This document shows, in pieces, positions 31,757 to 32,954 of a DNA stretch of 32,954 nucleotides. Position 1 is the stretch's first letter. Each line of letters begins with the position of its first letter. Source of the stretch: Parablautia muri (GTDB taxonomy: Bacteria; Bacillota; Clostridia; Lachnospirales; Lachnospiraceae); NCBI RefSeq assembly GCF_009917485.1, contig NZ_QZDT01000040.1, positions 1 to 32,954 on the forward strand, read 5' to 3'. The notes beneath the pieces were generated by a model. That model did not search any database, had not been told where the DNA came from, and saw only the letters and a program-made list of their open reading frames with translations. The position numbers and the translations under genes are program-made.

Positions 31757-32413
31757 ATGATAAATGTAATGGAAGAAACCTATCAGGATTTTTTGGGAGA
31801 AATGGGGGAAGATGCTTTTCTGGAACCTTATAGGGCAGCATGCCGGAGCGTAGAAGAAAAACTAAACAGAATAAATGCTACTTATTCCCGGAAGAAGGGA
31901 AGAAATTTAATCTGCCAAATGACTTATCGAATTAAAACACCGGAAAGCTGCCTGGATAAAGTGATAAAGAAAAAATGTGCGGTAAAGCGCCAGACCGTGC
32001 AGGAGCGGCTAAACGATATTGCCGGTATACGGGTTGTCTGCAATTTCCTAGATGATATTTACCAGTTAGTGGAAATATTAAAAAAAGATGAGGAATTACA
32101 GATCATTACCATAAAAGACTATGTTAAAAATCCAAAGAAAAGTGGTTATCAAAGCCTTCATGTGATTGTGCTTGTGCCAGTTGAGAGGGCAGAGCGCAAA
32201 AAAGTAGAAATTCAAATTAGAACACGGGCAATGAACTTTTGGGCTGTGATGGAACATTATTTGGTATACAAAAGGCAAAAAGGACAAAGAGAAATCTTGT
32301 GGCTGCCTGCTATCTTCCGAGCGTTTTCCTGCCACATAAAAAATCGGGAAGACTTGCATAGCGAAAATTCACATGACTTTGGAAGGACAGATAAGCGTAA
32401 AAATTGTATATGA
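31757..32413 (+). CDS. RelA/SpoT-domain (p)ppGpp synthetase with abnormal C-terminus
   Basis: This is a ~218-residue protein. The small alarmone synthetase core is present: 'VKRQTVQERLNDIAGIRVVCNFLDDIYQLVEIL', 'IKDYVKNPKKSGYQSLHVIVLVPV' and 'VEIQIRTRAMNFWAVMEHYLVYK'. These enzymes transfer pyrophosphate from ATP to GDP or GTP. After 'VYK' (~32,272) the sequence ('RQKGQREILWLPAIFRAFSCHIKNRED') does not resemble the helical C-terminus of YjbM/RelQ-type proteins, nor do the other two frames. Truncation, recombination or lineage divergence are all possible. ATG 31757 follows GGAAGG; an alternative TTG start at 31739 lacks support. Confidence 0.8.
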   Translation: MINVMEETYQDFLGEMGEDAFLEPYRAACRSVEEKLNRINATYSRKKGRNLICQMTYRIKTPESCLDKVIKKKCAVKRQTVQERLNDIAGIRVVCNFLDDIYQLVEILKKDEELQIITIKDYVKNPKKSGYQSLHVIVLVPVERAERKKVEIQIRTRAMNFWAVMEHYLVYKRQKGQREILWLPAIFRAFSCHIKNREDLHSENSHDFGRTDKRKNCI

Positions 32414-32455
32414 AAAACAAGCAAAAAAATATACGAAAAAAATTAAAAAAAAGTG

Positions 32456-32484
32456 TTGACATATATCGAACGATTTGCTAGACT
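32456..32484 (+). promoter_or_regulatory. Promoter of the tRNA-Ser genes
   Basis: TTGACA (32456-32461) and TAGACT (32479-32484) have a 17-nt spacer, about 38 nt upstream of the first tRNA. Confidence 0.75.
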
Positions 32485-32521
32485 ATTTAATGCGCTGACT
32501 TACAGCGTGAACATACGACAT

Positions 32522-32607
32522 GGAGAGGTATCGAAGTGGTCATAACGAGGCGGTCTTGAAAACCGTTTGTCCGCAAGGGCGCGTGGGTTCGAATCCCACC
32601 CTCTCCG
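32522..32607 (+). tRNA. tRNA-Ser (anticodon UGA)
   Basis: The acceptor GGAGAGG (32522-32528) pairs with CCTCTCC (32600-32606), with discriminator G. The anticodon loop CTTGAAA gives UGA. The long variable arm (GTCCGCAAGGGC) is diagnostic of class II Ser tRNA, and the T-arm is GTGGG-TTCGAAT-CCCAC. CCA is not encoded. Confidence 0.96.
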
Positions 32608-32684
32608 CTGGAGGTACCTTCTCCGGTGAACCGTATAATGGTTCGGCACATTTATGATATTTTATATGTGGTCAGCTTGATTTT

Positions 32685-32773
32685 GGAGAAGTACCCAAGA
32701 GGCTGAAGGGGCTCCCCTGGAAAGGGAGTAGGCCGTTAATAGCGGTGCGAGGGTTCAAATCCCTCCTTCTCCG
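32685..32773 (+). tRNA. tRNA-Ser (anticodon GGA)
   Basis: The acceptor GGAGAAG (32685-32691) pairs with CTTCTCC (32766-32772), with discriminator G. The anticodon stem CTCCC/GGGAG and loop CTGGAAA give GGA. A long variable arm (GGCCGTTAATAGCGGTGC) and a T-arm GAGGG-TTCAAAT-CCCTC are present. CCA is not encoded. The remaining ~180 nt to the window end show no gene I can support. Confidence 0.95.
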
Positions 32774-32954
32774 TTGGCAGTCTCCCTTGATTGCCTTATA
32801 ACAAAAGAACCTTGACAAATAAACAGCAATGCAACCCTGAAAATTCAAAGAGGAACATTCAGATGGAAGTAAGAGGGAGAGAAGCCCAAAGTACATTCAT
32901 CAGAAGGGAATCGTAAGAAAATTCAGAGAAAAGAGGAAGCTGTCAAAAAAGGCA

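Overview
The window looks like a chromosome segment of a low-GC Firmicute, most likely a Lachnospiraceae-type Clostridium relative. This is inferred from codon use, the gene order tsaE-tsaB-rimI...rnz...tsaD-ispD, an FMN-riboswitch-controlled ribU, and tRNA-Ser genes without an encoded CCA. It divides into a mosaic mobile/accessory island (about 1-19,800) and ordinary chromosome (about 19,850-32,954).

Island, left part (1-6,300). There is a LexA-type helix-turn-helix fragment, an HNH nuclease, a YefM/YoeB-type toxin-antitoxin pair with an operator inside its promoter, and a tyrosine recombinase. A large superfamily 2 helicase with helicase-associated repeats follows, with small proteins on both sides. 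A promoter, a long self-complementary leader and a 57-residue basic protein close this part.

Island, middle (6,300-11,900). A GC-richer transposon remnant holds a MerR gene without a start, tnpW, and a large serine recombinase that has lost its catalytic serine and is frameshifted. Next comes a complete type III toxin-antitoxin locus: two 51-nt RNA repeats whose hairpin stems co-vary, a leaky terminator, and a ToxN/AbiQ-type endoribonuclease. After it lie an XRE regulator broken by an amber codon and a few small proteins, two of them zinc-ribbon proteins.

Island, right part (11,990-19,800). This is a prophage remnant. The tape-measure gene has a large internal deletion whose junction is an 84-nt giant hairpin. 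Its C-terminal half is split by a 1,686-nt group I intron (13,178-14,863). P1, P2, P3, P4, P5, P6a, P7, P7.1 and P10 can be drawn, and exact splicing restores the reading frame. The P6a loop does not carry a recognisable homing nuclease. It carries a proteasome-like Ntn hydrolase (frameshifted) and two small unknown ORFs. A DUF3990-type gene and a small partner follow; the DUF3990 gene shares its upstream region with the Ntn hydrolase. Xis and Int end the island.

Chromosome (19,850-32,954). It starts with an FMN riboswitch and ribU, then a MacAB-like efflux set (ATPase, adaptor, FtsX-type permease) and a YcxB-like membrane protein. Next are the tRNA t6A genes tsaE, tsaB and tsaD interleaved with rimI, rnz and two small conserved genes, then ispD, a RelA/SpoT-domain synthetase with an odd C-terminus, and two tRNA-Ser genes (UGA, GGA).
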